64,000 bases of DNA from the NCBI RefSeq assembly GCF_021130785.1, contig NC_060215.1, positions 73,422,001 through 73,486,000 of the forward strand, read 5' to 3'. How positions within the stretch are numbered: the stretch's first letter is position 1; the number at the start of each line of letters is the position of its first letter. The notes below the pieces were generated by a model. That model was not told the DNA's origin and made no database searches. It was given only the letters and a program-made list of their open reading frames with translations. Position numbers and translations under genes: made by a program. Below are positions 1-12,871 of the stretch, piece by piece. Source of the stretch: Homalodisca vitripennis. Lineage: Eukaryota > Arthropoda > Insecta > Hemiptera > Cicadellidae.

Positions 1-1060
1 ATTTGTCTAATACCAATGTAGGCCTAATGTTTACATCTACACTTAAAAAGCCTAATAAGAGAACACATCCTGAATTACAAGGTAATCAGAAAAGGTTGAA
101 ATTAGGCATAGGCCTATAACAAAGAAGTCCTATTTATAGTGACCATAGTTCCCGTGACATTGATGACCCAGACATGACAAACAATGATGATGAGCTGGCG
201 CCTTTTGACATCCGGTTGCTTGATCCTCCTCTGATTGGATTGAAGTTGGGCCTGACAAGACTTCCCCCTTATTCCAATTGGATACAACGAACTGCCTGGA
301 CCAAAACATATGCCTCGTCCTGAATCTAACCCTGTTGTTTATTTTTATATTTATATTATATTATTTTTATATTATATTATCTACTGAATTATTGTTTAGT
401 AGTCTGACAAGAGAAATAAACAGGTACGCAAACCAGTTCATTCAAAAAAATTCGGACTCAATGAAAGATCACTTAAGAGTTAGGGAATGGTTGCCAATGA
501 CTACTGATGAGATGAAAGCCTTTGTTATTACTTAGACAACAATTTATAGGCAATTTATAAACAGACAAAAAAAAGGCAATTTATAAACAATGGAAATACT
601 ATCCAAGTCTTGAGACACTGTCTATAAACGAGAAACTTTCTAGTTTAGTAGCGGTTCATATTTTCATATTTATTTTCCACAAACTTTATTTATAAGTATA
701 AAAAAAGTTTGTATATGTATTTTTTTAAAGAATTAAATGGAGTATAAGATAGCATAACTGAAAAAGAAAAAATAAAATATTTCAATAACACAATGTTGTG
801 TCAAAATAAAAACAAAATGTTTTTGTTCATACAATTTTTGTTAACTTTTTTTATTGGTATAAAATCGTTAGATGTCTAATGAATGTATTACATTTATAAA
901 GAAAATATATTTATGTAGAAAACAAATAAATACCCAGGACATTATACCAATAAATAATTTTGTTTATTAATTTTTAACCAGACCCTTGCAAAATCAAGCA
1001 TTTTGACTCGGCATTTTATGCATACCATATAGCAAAACGCTGCGGCACTCAAAGGGTTAA
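1..1060 (+). mobile_element. piggyBac-like element, right-hand remnant
   Basis: The right end reads GCGGCACTCAAAGGG followed by TTAA at 1057-1060. This is the usual end of piggyBac-like elements, which target TTAA. Inside, 160-535 encodes degraded transposase sequence on the same strand. From about 540 to 1000 there is only AT-rich sequence without coding potential. The left end is outside the window. Confidence 0.7.
160..535 (+). pseudogene. piggyBac transposase N-terminal fragment
   Basis: An acidic stretch (DPDMTNNDDEL, about 166-198) is followed in another frame by residues such as REINRYANQFI and LRVREWLPMTTDEMKAF (about 410-528). This matches the start of the DDE_Tnp_1_7 domain of piggyBac transposases (typically T-N-x-Y-A-x-Q-F followed by W-x-P-x-T-x-x-E-x-K-A-F). 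Frameshifts and a low-complexity run at 340-380 break it. The catalytic aspartates are absent, so it is a dead fragment. Confidence 0.6.
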
Positions 1061-1149
1061 ACAACATGTTCAGTTACAATAGGTTTCGTCATGAAAAATC
1101 ATTTGACATAAAAACTAATTTATACCCTTCATTTAGTTATATATTTATA

Positions 1150-2545
1150 TAACAGTTGTGCATTAACCAGATGTATTTTGTAACAGATCAAACATGTTGC
1201 ACTTAATGTTCTCGTCAATAGAGTAAAAAGCTTTTGTCTTAAGCCAACTTGAAATCCTTCGTTTAAACTTATTAATTGGTAGTTCTCTTATAGCTAATGG
1301 TAGTTTGTTGAATAATCTAATTTGTTGAGAATTGCAACTATTGTAGGTCCGAGTTAGTCTTACTTGAGGTGCTACAAGATTATATTGAAACCTAGTGTTT
1401 GTAATCATATACTAACTCATGAGAGATAAAGGTGTTGATATTTTCTCTAACATACATTAAATTCTGATATATGTAAATACAAGCAAGAGTCATTATTTTA
1501 AAATTTACAAAAAGACTGGAGGACTCTTGATTAGATAGATCTGCCATTAACCTGATTGCCTTTTTTCTCCCACACAAACACTTTTTTGGAGGCACTAGAG
1601 TTGCCCCATAGATGGGTACCATAACAAAGGTGTATATGGAACAATTCGAAGTGGGTCATTAACAATAATTCAAAATTAACACACTACTTAATTTTACGTA
1701 GGAGAAAGATTACTCTAGAAAGTTTTTTACAGACAGCTTCCACATGTGGCCTCCAACTAAGTTTACTGTCAAGTACAATCCCCAAAGAGCTTAACAGTTT
1801 TAATGTAGTTATCGTCTAAATCTAAATTATTATTGCATATAAAATTGTGTTTTGAGTCTTATTTTAATTTATAATAAGGTTATCTGCTGAATACCAATCT
1901 TTAGCTTGTTGAAGAGCATTAGCTAATTGTACATTAAGTTGCCACACATTCACATTAGAACAAAGAGTTGTATCGTCTGCATAAAGTAAAGACATGGATG
2001 AAACATTAACATGAAAATCATTAATAAAGACTAAAAACAAATAAGGACCAAGTTCAGAACCTTGGGGAGCACATACTACCATCTTCTGATACTGTGACGA
2101 AACATTGTTTACAGTAACCATTGTTGCATTCTATTTGTTAGGTAACTTTGAATCAACTTTAATTCTTTGTTTCTTACACCATAGAAATGAAGTTTTTCAA
2201 AAGGAATAGAGTGAGTAACAATATGAAAAGCCTTTGTTAGGTACTATAAGGGTAGAACCAATTACCTGTTTGTCTTCTAGACTCCTTAGAATTGAATTTA
2301 CTAGACATTCTATAGCCTTAGCAGTAGAGTGATTTGGCCTAAATCCAAATTGGTTTTTGTAAAGTAAATGGTTTTCCATAAAATATTTGTATAATTGCTT
2401 AAACATTCAGGTTTCTATTATTTTACCAAGTGTTGGTACAATAGTAATACATCTATATTTCTCGGATATTTCTTATAGGCCTTTTTAAAAATAGGTGTAA
2501 CTTTATAATATTTTAGGCAATCTGGGAATTCACTTACAGTTAAGA
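1150..2545 (-). mobile_element. LINE (Jockey/CR1-type) reverse transcriptase remnant
   Basis: Read on the minus strand, pieces come in RT order: VTPIFKKA (about 2490), NQFGFRPNHSTAKAIE (about 2340), the APQGSELGPYLFLVFINDF block (about 2030-2090), YADDTTL (about 1975), then a C-terminal piece with TRTYNSCNSQQIRLFNKLP (about 1285-1350). Several frameshifts separate them and no endonuclease or ORF1 is present. This is an old 5'-truncated copy upstream of the first Ptip exon found. Confidence 0.8.
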
Positions 2546-3335
2546 TTATTATGAGTGAATCGTTTACAAATTTGTTTGCTTTAGAGATAGTCCTGTTGTA
2601 CAGCTTCTTAAAATTCTTAACCCTTTATAGGTTGCCTAAATTATGTTTAATTCCCTTAACGCTCACTGGTCGAAATATTGACCACTTGGAAAACTTCCTT
2701 GTGCACACCCAAAAATACATTCAGTTTCTTTACGCACAACTCGTTTAGAATCATACAATATTCCTATTTGTTTGTATGTGTGTCAGCCATGGCGTATCAG
2801 CACCGCTTTCATAGCAACACAAAATATTTGTCCTGTAACACTTATTATTTTTTCAATAATATTTATCTAAAAACAGTCTGAAGTTTTATAATGCTTTAGC
2901 CTCCAGAACCAATATTTACCTAAATAAATATGTTGCTTTTAACTATTTAGGAGCTCAATAATGAAAATATTTTGTTTTAATAAATTTGCTTAAAAACCGT
3001 TTAGTAAGAAAATAAAATTGTAAAGCTTTAGGAAAAAGTTATTTTACCTCTCTTTGAAATACTTGTATTAGTATATTAGTTGCTCTTATGGCAAGAACAA
3101 ATAATCTGAAGTATATTTTTATATATATTTTGTATTGTTAAACCTATTTCAAGTTTGTAAATAATTAATACACTGTTTAATATTAGAGTTTGGTGCTGTA
3201 CAATATTTTATTCAAATTACTGTAAATAGGTTAAAGATAGTAAAAGTACTGTAAATAGGCTATAGATAGTAGCACTATTTGTTATGCAGGATATAAGCAA
3301 ATCTGCTTGAAATTATCTCAATGATTTGATTACAG
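2546..3335. other. Intronic or upstream DNA with no recognised gene
   Basis: AT-rich sequence. A TTAA-CGCTCACTGGTC stretch near 2657 resembles a piggyBac-type end, but no partner end was found. I looked for the missing first Ptip coding exon (start codon plus the first BRCT1 strand) here and in 1-2545 and did not find it. Confidence 0.4.
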
Positions 3336-3520
3336 GTAGAAAATATACTCCAGAAAGGAGGTGCAGAGGGATTCAGTTATTTCTCTGACTATGTGACACA
3401 CTGCATTGTGGGATCTGACCCTGTAGACACAGATATCAGTGATGCCACTGACCTCTACGAGGTGCCAGCAGTGTCCCAAGAATGGGTCATTTACAGCCAT
3501 AAGTGTGGCAAACTCTTACC
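3336..3520 (+). CDS. Ptip: Ptip exon: BRCT domain 1
   Basis: Acceptor TTGATTACAG ends at 3335 and donor GTATCC follows 3520. The exon is 185 nt: it opens in phase 0 and ends with two bases of a codon. It encodes most of the first BRCT domain of PTIP/PAXIP1, including YVTHCIVGSD (where vertebrate PTIP has an A-S-H-I-I strand), DLYEVPAVSQEWVI and KCGKLLP. The conserved Trp of the third BRCT helix is in QEWVIYS. PTIP is a nuclear adaptor of the KMT2C/KMT2D (Trr in flies) H3K4 methyltransferase complex and of the DNA damage response. The first BRCT strand and the start codon must lie on an upstream exon I could not place. Confidence 0.9.
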
Positions 3521-4316
3521 GTATCCTTAAATGTTTCACTGTATTAAGACATTGATTTTTTTTAATCCATTGGCTTATTTAATGTTTCCAGTGGTGTGTG
3601 AATCAAAAGTAGCAATTAATTTGACTAAAAAATGTAGAGGTTTTCTATTTGTATAAGTTATTTGTGTCATGGGTTTTTATGATTCTGTTTCAAAGAAACT
3701 AAGCCACAGTTTACCATTGAATTAAATTGTATTTTATAAAGTACTTATGCTAGTTGTAAATTGTATTGTATAATTGTTTTATATTCTTTGATTTTAATAA
3801 CATTTGTTATATGTTGAATACCCTTTAGAACACAAAATATTTTTGAAACCTACAGACAACTGTTCCTTTTTCAAGTGTGGCCTATATTATTGATAGTGGA
3901 TGAATTCTAAGGATAACAGTTTTTGGGATATTTGCCATTGTTTTATGTTACAAAACCAGAACATAACATTTAAAAATTGAAATTAATTCTCTTCCTCTGT
4001 CAAAAACATCAATGAATGGAGATGAACCCAAAGTCAAAGTTGACAACAGAACAAGTTGTATGTCAAAAGAGTAATATATTTAACATGAATTAACTTAAGT
4101 GCCATTTTTATGCTAAACTAGAGTTTCAATACTTGACTATCAAAATTTGTATCTTACTATTACTCTTGTCTTTAAGCCATATTTTTGGGTTCACTTCAAT
4201 ATCAAAAGAAACTAATTTTACTTAAAAATACTTCTAAGATTTGGTGCCCCTTAGTCTCATAGTAAAGAGATTTTCTGAGTTTTGCCTTAACAGATCAACA
4301 GTACATCAGCGTTCAG
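3521..4316 (+). other. Ptip intron, no element recognised
   Basis: AT-rich intron between two BRCT-coding exons. Donor CC|GTATCC and acceptor GTTCAG|GGGT restore codon CC+G. I saw no coding or repeat structure in it. Confidence 0.5.
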
Positions 4317-4479
4317 GGGTGGTGAAAGACTGCTGTTCACAGGAGTCGTCGCCAGTTTTTCCAAGTTATCACAAGAAGATTGTAAAAAACTTTGGGCAAT
4401 GCTCAGATATTATGGAGGTTCTTACAACTCTACGTTTACAAAATCTACAACTCACTTGATTGTATCAAAACCTGAAGGG
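4317..4479 (+). CDS. Ptip: Ptip exon: end of BRCT1 and first half of BRCT2
   Basis: 163 nt; the first base completes the proline codon left by the previous exon. It then encodes GGERLLFTGVVASF, the helix segment SQEDCKKLWAMLRYYGG and the strand TKSTTHLIVSKPEG. This is the canonical start of PTIP BRCT2: F-x-G, the G-G turn after helix 1, then T-H-L-I-V. A donor GTAAAT follows at 4480, leaving phase 0. An overlapping open frame starting at 4241 is in the wrong frame. The acceptor was chosen because only GTTCAG|G keeps the BRCT frame with exon 3336-3520. Confidence 0.9.
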
Positions 4480-5618
4480 GTAAATATAAAATCAGTTGTT
4501 AAATTAAAGTAGTAATTATTTTTCCATATTAGGTTAATAATTGGAAAATTAGTCTTTTGATAACTACTGCAATCTTAATATAAACTGTATATAACTTATT
4601 AACTGTGTGTTAGCCAAAGTTGATATACAATACACTAAACATATTCAGTGGATGCAGACAACATTGGCTCTGTCCATGTAAAGAAGATTAACTTTGTGTA
4701 CTAGACCTAAAGAGGTAAATTATTGACATATAATCTTTTGTCTGTTAAAGCTGATACATGAAATAAGTTCTGAAGAAACACAGAATATCTGGCTATATAC
4801 AGATCTAAGATGTTTTTTTATTGTCATTGTCATTAGGCACAAATATTGATTACGCAATAGACAAAGTTAAAGGATACCTGTGTCACTCTATATGTATTTT
4901 GTATACAGTTAAAGTAATCTTTTCAAATCTATTTGTTTGTATAATATAATGAAAAGATTGTATAATATTCTAAATTAAATAGATACAGTAGCTATAACAA
5001 ATAAATAAATAACTATATATTAAGTAAAATCCTAGAAATAAGAATGGGTTTAAAACATTACTGATCTGGTATCTCAGGTCAGGTAATATAAACAGGGTAA
5101 AAAGCCATTTTCCTATGGTAGCTTTCAATTTACTGACTGTTACATCCCATGCTCTTTCTGGTAAATTGTTGCATTCTTAAAAACATGAGGACATTTTAAA
5201 TTTGATGTAATCTTACTAACGATTTAGCAAATATATATTTCTTGTATGGTGCCTATATACATCTTACATTTTTATAAAAAAGCTGTTCAATTTCTATTGC
5301 ACTTGGAATAACAAACAATTAATATACGGTACATACTAGGGAATTGTATAATTTGAAATTATTTAAGTAATGGCACACATGGATCACAATTACAGACATT
5401 CTTTAAAATTCTCAATTATTTTTTTTGCCAGATGAATATTTTTCGAGTTTTTGCTGTTTCCCCTATGAGTCACGCCATGTCTTAAAAATTAGAATAGAAA
5501 AAGGCATAATATGCATTAATCTAAATATAAAAACAACTCTAAATACTTTTGCGTGTAAATAATGTAAATGTCAATTCCAGTTTAATTTAGATTTACACCA
5601 ATGTCAAGTTAAAATCAT

Positions 5619-6010
5619 GTACTGTATCTGGTGAGTTATTGACATATAATCCTCTGGCAGCCAATACATTAAAATATATCATCAGCAGAGTCACATAACA
5701 TCAGCTTTGTCCATGTAAAAATATTGTTTTGTACTGTATCTAGGTACCAAGGTAATACATTAAATATCTTAAATAGAGACACACTAAATTAGCTCTATCT
5801 ATATAGTTATTGTATTGTACTGTATCTATAGAGTTATTTATGTAAATTCTCCAGTAGCCAAAGCGGATACTATTACACATCTTCAGCAGAGACACATGAG
5901 ATCGGCTCTGTCCATATAAAGTTATCATATTGTACTGTATCTATTGAGTTATTGACATTAATCCTCTGCCAGCAAAAGCTAATACATTAAAAATGTTCAG
6001 CGGGTACAAA
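5619..6010. repeat. Degenerate tandem repeat, about 112 bp unit
   Basis: The word GTACTGTATCT recurs at 5619, 5731, 5817 and 5932 (steps 112, 86, 115). Each copy is followed by related text: GAGTTATTGACAT, CCTCTGGCAGCC, CATCAGCAGAG and GCTCTGTCCAT. A more diverged unit lies near 4610-4770 (GGCTCTGTCCATGTAAAG, TATTGACATATAATC), so the array may once have covered about 4600-6010. No coding capacity. Confidence 0.75.
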
Positions 6011-6366
6011 AAAATCGGTTATGGCTGTATAAGAGTTATCTGAATGAAGGTAGTTCAAAATGATAAGAAAAATAATAATGATTAAATTACACTGCCTTAT
6101 GATCTAGCTGTCAAGTAGTCCCAAAAAGTAATAGCCCTACTTCAAGGATTTGCAGCTCAAGTTTATTTAACCAATAAGTTACCATTGTTGTTACACCAGT
6201 GACCTATTATTGACCAGTGACCAGTTACATCAGGAACCTAGCAACATTCAATTTATGAGACAGTACAATTTAATAATGTATTAAAAGAAATATAACCATC
6301 TTAACTAATAGTATAAATGAAGTTTAATACAGTAGACTTAGTTCAATTTACATTTATGCTAAAATA

Positions 6367-7365
6367 TTAACCCTTAGCGAGCCACAAATAAATAACCAAA
6401 ACTACTCCTAAGAGCCATACACCTTAAAAATAAAAAAATTCCCTCATACCAAAACCAACTTTTTTTTATAATTCTTATAACGTAAGAGGTAAGAAAAACG
6501 ACAAAATATTTTTTATTTCACTCTTTATTGTTAATTTACAGCCAAAAAATGATAAAATCATAATTTCACTGAAAAAATTTAATTTTGACATTCTATGTGT
6601 TCATATATAAAATTAACAATAGTTGAACACAATTATTGTAATATTTTACAAAAAAACAAGCATATAGTAATTTTTATTTATAGAAAATATAAAGAATACA
6701 GTAAAAATTTATATATACAAATTAAATGAAAGCAATGAAACTACAAAATGTTACAATTTTCCAAGTATAAAATAAAGAACACACTACATTTTACAATATT
6801 ATAACATGAGAAAACTTATAAATGATACTTATTGAAAATGAGCTACATATATGTGATCCTTAGGCGTAGGTTTGTTGTGTGTGGTACTGCTCAAAACACA
6901 GGTCAGGATGCAAGGCAGGCTTCGACGCACACGTCTTGTGCACAATAAAGCCCTATATCACGATAATAATACATAAACTAGACTGTACATTGATTAAAAA
7001 TATTGATTGACATCAAAATTGAAAAGATAAATACGCGGATCGAAAATGGAAGGGGCGAATAAACATCTACCTCACGGAAGGCTACAGGCAGACTGAGCGC
7101 GCGTCAGTAGACGTCGTTGGCTCTGCGGGAGACTATGAACATCCGGCCGCCCGCCATTTTGTCGCTCGAACAAGAGCCGTGACCTTCAAAATAGACACAA
7201 ACGGTTGTCCCTTGTTTAAATAAATCTTATTTAACAGTTTTTACTAATTTTGTTACCCAGAAATACTTTTAAATAATATATAAAAAAAATTGATTTTGCG
7301 TCAGTGGCTTTTAGCGCTAGTTTAGGCATGACGTCTAGTAACGTCATTGGCTCGGAAAGGGTTAA
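6367..7365. mobile_element. piggyBac-type MITE
   Basis: TTAA-CCCTTAGCGAGCCA at 6367-6384 faces TGGCTCGGAAAGGG-TTAA at 7348-7365. The ends are inverted repeats with one or two mismatches and the TTAA target duplicates flank them. Another ACGTC-TTGGCTC motif (about 7110-7124) echoes the right end internally. About 990 bp, no transposase frame. Its GC-richer right part (7040-7200) differs from the surrounding intron. Such an element would need a piggyBac transposase in trans. Confidence 0.75.
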
Positions 7366-7549
7366 ATTAGGATCAGGAAAACATATATGTGCACTAAAAC
7401 ATATATTTTAATATATGCACTACTAAGCGAGTTAGTATGTACACACCATGTTATATACCGTAATATTTACAAACGACTTTTTCATGTAAATGTCTGTTAT
7501 TAATCTCTGGTTTTTTTAATACTTTATGATCGGATAGTATTTATAGTAT

Positions 7550-8675
7550 AACCTCTATGAGCGCATGGCCAGTCTGATGGGCAACATTCATCTGAGCATC
7601 AAGGCGTATTAGTTTTCTCTTTAGTTGTCCTTGGCACTGATATGGCCAACATAGAATTCCTTCATAGGTTGGATGGCCAGTGGCCAAGAAATATGTTCTG
7701 AATCTAGAAATATTGTCTTTGTGTTAGGATGGTTGTAAAGTGCTGAAACCTATCGAGTAAAAATTGAACTAAATGAAAAATCTGTTTCCTTACTTTAACC
7801 GTCTTTGACTTGACAAATACTAGAAATAAACAGGTGGTAGCAGAAGTTGCAGAGTTGTTGACATTTCATAATCATTGTATGTGTTAAAATATGTTGTGTC
7901 ATAAATATTGTGATTAACCTAGTTTACTTGTTATTGTGTTAGTTATCATACAGTTTATTAACAGTCGTCAACTTGTTTGTACTTTACAATGCCAATCAAG
8001 ACCAACAACATTAAGTTCGACAAAATGTCAGGGAAATATGAAATGTGAAGAAAGAGGAAGACCATCTAACAATGTAGATAACAGAAGACTTAACTGCAAA
8101 TGACATTTTCTCTATCCTCTATAGACTGGCAAAACTAAGGACTACTCTGTTTACAGTGATAGGGACACCAGGGATGCAAAGAAAATGAACTAATTTCTTT
8201 TGCAAAATATGCTCCAAAAATCCAGGACTCCCTATTAGCAAGTGTTTTGAGAAATACCAAGCAAAAAGCTAAAAGAACAATGCAAACAAAAGTCCGCCAC
8301 AGTGATTGCATATATAAAGTGTAAACAATTTCTTTCATTTTACAATAAGTGTCTAATTCTGCTTTCAAATGTAAACCAAAAGTATATTATAATTCCATTT
8401 ATTATGTCTATATATGTAGCAATAAAACAATTATTTTAAAGTAATTGATTTTTAATTATTTAAATTCAGAATCCTACATGTCAACATTCCAGGTTGTAGT
8501 AAAAATAATTCCAAGTTGGTGGAGGAAGGCTGCCATTATGAATGCCGGTCTGATGCTGAGAACAAGCGTGGGCAGTGACACTGGCCATTCGAATGGCGAG
8601 GATAACTCTTGTTGTAGTTATTCTGAGCTGTCTTAGAGCAATGAGTGGTCAGTCGAATAGCCAAGCTAAGGGTTG
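7550..8675 (+). mobile_element. piggyBac remnant with C-terminal cysteine-rich domain
   Basis: On the + strand around 8165-8275 one frame reads FFCKICSKNPGLPISKCFEKY. This resembles the zinc-binding cysteine-rich tail of piggyBac transposases (C-x2-C, then C-x2-F-x2-Y/F-H). The upstream MPIKTNNIKFD text (from 7989) is broken by stops. GAATAGCCAAGCTAAGGGTTGA at about 8655-8676 looks like a decayed piggyBac right end. The left boundary (about 7550) is a guess from a weakly similar stretch. Confidence 0.45.
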
Positions 8676-9454
8676 AATCTATATAAAACCACTCAGTAAT
8701 GTAATTCTAGGATTCAAAACTAGCCTTATTTTATAAACATGGGTCAGCATGTGTTTTCCAAAGTTAGCCTCAGAAAATCGCTCTTCATTACATCAGCCAA
8801 TATAATTATCCAAATATTATAAATTTTGAAATCTGTAGTGTATATGTGCAAAATTTGAAAATACAAAACATGAGAAATTTGAAATGTACAGTTGTGCTAA
8901 ATTTGATTCTGACTAAAACAAACCTGTAATATATGTTTTAAGCTGATTTTGATGGTTACTGTCAAATTCGAAAAGAATAAGCTCATGTTAAAGTGAAAAA
9001 CTACTTTTCATAGAATCATTTCTAAAATTTGATTTTCTAGTTTTCTATATAATGATAGTATTATTGTGAAGATTGAGACTGAATTTGAAAACACCTTGTT
9101 GGTAGAGTGGTTATTGACAAAGCAGTAAAATTATGGCTGGAGGCCAACTTTGGATGCCTAAAGCTCCAACAGGAAGCAGTTGTAATTGTATATAGATTTT
9201 ACGGGTGTAGAATATCCTGTATTTTCATTGATATTATTTTTTATGACTATACAAAGCAGGACAAGTATAAAATTGTACTAAAATGCTGTTATCCTGCATT
9301 GTGCCAAAATGTGTTCTGGTTTACAGTGTATCTTTTGCTATTGACCTTTTTAAACTCTTCTGCTCTCTATAGACTACTACAGACCTCTTAGGTGGTTAGT
9401 TTCCGGTTGATGATAATGTTATTCTGAACTAAGTTGATTTATTGATGTTTTCAG
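8676..9454 (+). other. Ptip intron tail, nothing recognised
   Basis: AT-rich. The 94-codon open frame at 9107-9391 has no recognisable motif and I treat it as chance. Confidence 0.4.
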
Positions 9455-9605
9455 CATAAATATGAACAAGCACTGAAGTGCTCAGACATCATTCATGTGG
9501 TGACTCCAGATTGGCTCTTTGACTCAGTGCGTACATTTAGCATGTGCGCAGAAATATTATACCACCCTCGTCTTCTCATCATTGAGAAACCTCAGCTGAA
9601 AACAG
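9455..9605 (+). CDS. Ptip: Ptip exon: second half of BRCT2
   Basis: Acceptor GTTTTCAG ends at 9454, donor GTTTGT starts at 9606; 151 nt, phase 0 in and phase 1 out. It encodes HKYEQALKCSDIIHVVTPDW, then LFDSVRTFSMCAEILYHPRL and LIIEKPQLKT. The V-T-P-D-W core and the Y-H-P-R-L tail are diagnostic of the second BRCT of PTIP. Together with the two upstream exons this completes the N-terminal tandem BRCT pair, the part of PTIP known to contact PA1 and chromatin partners in vertebrates. Confidence 0.93.
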
Positions 9606-12077
9606 GTTTGTTGAGTTAAAGTGTAAATCCTGTGTTGTGTTATTACATATTACAATTATTTGAGGAGTGCATGACAATCCCTCAAAATAATGAAGGCATC
9701 CATCGTATTAAAATTTAAAAATATGGTCTATATAATTAAAGACGTTTAAATTCTTTTGTGTTTGGTATTTGGATAGAGTGATCTGTTAAATGGTATTATC
9801 TCTGCATTAATTTTTCAACTCCAACCTAATAAATTAATTGGTGAATATTTGTAACAGCTGAGTCACATTTGGTATGTACCTGCTTTGCAATCTACTGGTA
9901 TTTAGTTAAAGTATGATGTACTTCTTACTCACACCAGAAATCCTTTTCAATAGCTTAAAATTTCTAATGTGAAAAATGCATGGTTTAAGGGTGCCTAGGT
10001 CACTATTTTGACACTGATTTGTATTCATTACATTTTATTTGGCCATTATTAGTTTAGATTGTGGTAAGGGGTTGCAAATTTTGAAAAGTTGTTAGAACTA
10101 TTATCAATACTTACACTGTTTATCTTTAATTTTATATGCATACTAGCTGAAACTACCTGTGTATACTACTGTAATATAGTGCACAAATTATGTTTGTGAC
10201 AATTACTTTTTCGGTTTAAGGATTTAAAATAATAAATGCATGTAGGACAGAAACACGAGACTTCTGATAGTGAATTGCTGGACAATAAACACAGTCTTTT
10301 ATAAAATCACATGATAAACAAAGATTTCCTAAAAAAAAATTACTATCAGGCTGCCAGAATAGCTTACTGTACACGTGAACAGGCCACATACAAATTGCCA
10401 TGGGAGAAAAATTCCATTTTTAAATAAACTCCTGACACTGTTACAGAATAATATTGAGCTTTGTGAATTGTCATGATGAAACATGCCTTAATAGGAAACT
10501 GCAGCCATTTAAATTGAAAGTGATAGGCGGATGGAATCAAGGGGATTCCAGGTAGAAAAACTTTCTTCCATACTCAGAACATACATCCCACTTGTATATA
10601 AATTCTCTGAATATAAATATCCTCACAATTGTATATAACTATAGAAATGTATCTCTGGTGTCAATCCGTAACATCAGCTGATTGATATGTTACCTTATAT
10701 GTTTCTCCAAATACAAGCAAGGGCATGTTTTCTGTTGGCAGAAAACTCTTTATAATCTGACAACAGAGAGAATGTATATCAGAGAGGCTGTTGTCTTGCA
10801 GCACACACATGTGCACACTTTTGTGTTTTCTAGAAAAGCAAAATCAAATATATCTGTTATCTTATTGTAGCATTTGCATATCAAACAACATCATTTTACT
10901 GTGAAAACTCTGATGCTGATTCCACTACAGTTATTGACAATATACAAACATTTAAGTTTCATATAATTTGTATACAACATTTTATCTATTTCCAGTAATA
11001 TACTACTAATTTGAACAAACATTTTTTAAAAAATTTTTTAAGTAAAGATAACAATATAAAAAATAACTTTTGACAAAAGTAATTGTGGTATTTTTGTAAT
11101 TTGCTGTTAATGAAAAATTGGTACACGTTTATTTGGTATGTAAAGGATTAAACTCTTAAAAACTTCTATGAAAATAAAAATTTCTTTGTTCTTTTTCAGA
11201 ATATTCCTGCACTTTCAAAACATTTTCTATGCAATCTATTTTATGTGATTTTATGCAATTCGTTATAGTACTCTGTTCTACATGTAGCAGATCAACACCA
11301 ACAACACACCACACCATTCACTCAAACAAACATACTTTTTTTGTTAATGCATTATTGCCACATTCACATTACTTCTTATTTTTTTCAAAAGGAAAATTCA
11401 GACTCTAGAATTTTGATATTTTACTGATAGGTACTATCTGGAGGGATATTTTTCATTTGTCGCTGATGACCAGAGGCGTTGCTGACATCAGCCTAAGCGC
11501 TTATCAATAGAGATTGATATGATGTTTCTAAATTATTTTACCTTGTCAAAATAGGCCAGGCTACTAGAAATGGATCGTTTATGACAATTTAGATGCACTG
11601 TAAGTGTGTACAATGCGTTTAGAATAAGTATATAATAGTTACGAAAATGCGGAGACATAATGCAAAGGATCTGATTTTTTTAAGCTAATGTTGTAGTTAG
11701 AGATAGCACAGGTTCAAATCTTGCCTGTTGCTGTAGCACTTTTTTTACCTTGTACTGTATCAAATCTCCCCTTTATTCTGTTTGATATAATTCTCACACA
11801 GGCCAGTGGCACATGAGAACGGCCAGAATATTCTTAAAATGGGATCGGCCTCCCATTAACATAATGACGAAACAACAAATTTTTTAATGGGGATAAAACT
11901 TGACAAGTTGTAATGTTTAAAAAAATTCTACTTGAATTCTTTACCTCATACATGTGGATGTTTTGATCAGGTACTTTAATATGTTCAAACGTTAGCTTTA
12001 CACGATTCTATATTTATGAATTTTTAAAAGGATTAAGTTACTTGTTATTAACCTTCATGGTTGTTCTTTTCAAATAG
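9606..12077 (+). other. Ptip intron, no element recognised
   Basis: 2.5 kb of AT-rich intron. I saw no transposon ends, ORFs with recognisable motifs or repeats. Its 3' end (CAAATAG) is the acceptor for exon 12078. Confidence 0.4.
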
Positions 12078-12271
12078 ATTATCAGTCTACGGCTCATATC
12101 ACTGGATTTGCTGACGATGTTGTGCCAGATGAGAACTCCAATGGAGTTGTTCCAAGCTCTGAGATCCTACAACAACTTAAGTTGCGAATGCCTTGGAATC
12201 AGCCAACTCAGACTGTGTCGTCGGTTTCGTCCACTCAGGGACCCCTCTCATCCGTGAATTCTACAATTCAG
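12078..12271 (+). CDS. Ptip: Ptip exon: linker after BRCT2
   Basis: 194 nt; the first two bases complete Asp after the previous exon, and it ends phase 0 before GTAGAC. It encodes a low-complexity linker starting DYQSTAHITGFADDVVPDE and containing SSEILQQLKLRMPWNQPTQ, then a Ser/Thr/Gln-rich tail. The EILQQLKLRMPWN segment looks like a short amphipathic helix. It is placed in Ptip by phase and order, not by a domain. Confidence 0.85.
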
Positions 12272-12871
12272 GTAGACTCTGATAAAATAAAAACATTTTC
12301 AAATCATTTAAAGTTTGCTTTAAATGTACGAAACTAATTTACTCTCACCTTCAAATTTCACTGTGTATGTTTGAGTATTAATATTGTTTTGTTATTTTCA
12401 CTAATTCAATTTATGTGTTGTAATTTTTCCATCTTAATTTAAGTAATATAAAAACGCTTCATATTTGCAACTATAAATAACTTTTGTTAAATTAAACAAA
12501 TTTTTGATGGTTTGTTTATCACTTCTTTTGGTTGAATGTTATACATATTTTTGGAATATATATCTGAAGTATAGATAGATTATTCAATAGATTTTACTAA
12601 GTGTTTAGCACTTTTACAGAGTAAAATAGAATAATTCTATTGTTAATAAACTGCTACAAAAAGTACTTGTACTAAAGAAGGTAACGTGTTTTGTTTATTC
12701 ACAAATCTTATCATAAAAATACAAATATGGTAATAAAAATGTTTACAAATTTGTAATTTATGAAGAGTGGCTAAAAAAATGTTAAATTTATAGATTGTGT
12801 TTTGTAAAAAATCTATTGAGAATGGGTGAAAGTTCATGCCAGTATTTCAGTCCTTATTCATGTTTTTTTAG

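Noticed and set aside
2650..2700. TTAA followed by GCTCACTGGTCG, a possible piggyBac end
   Set aside because: No matching inverted end or transposase nearby.
9107..9391. 94-codon open frame in an intron
   Set aside because: No recognisable motif, AT-driven residues, no splice phase fit with Ptip exons.
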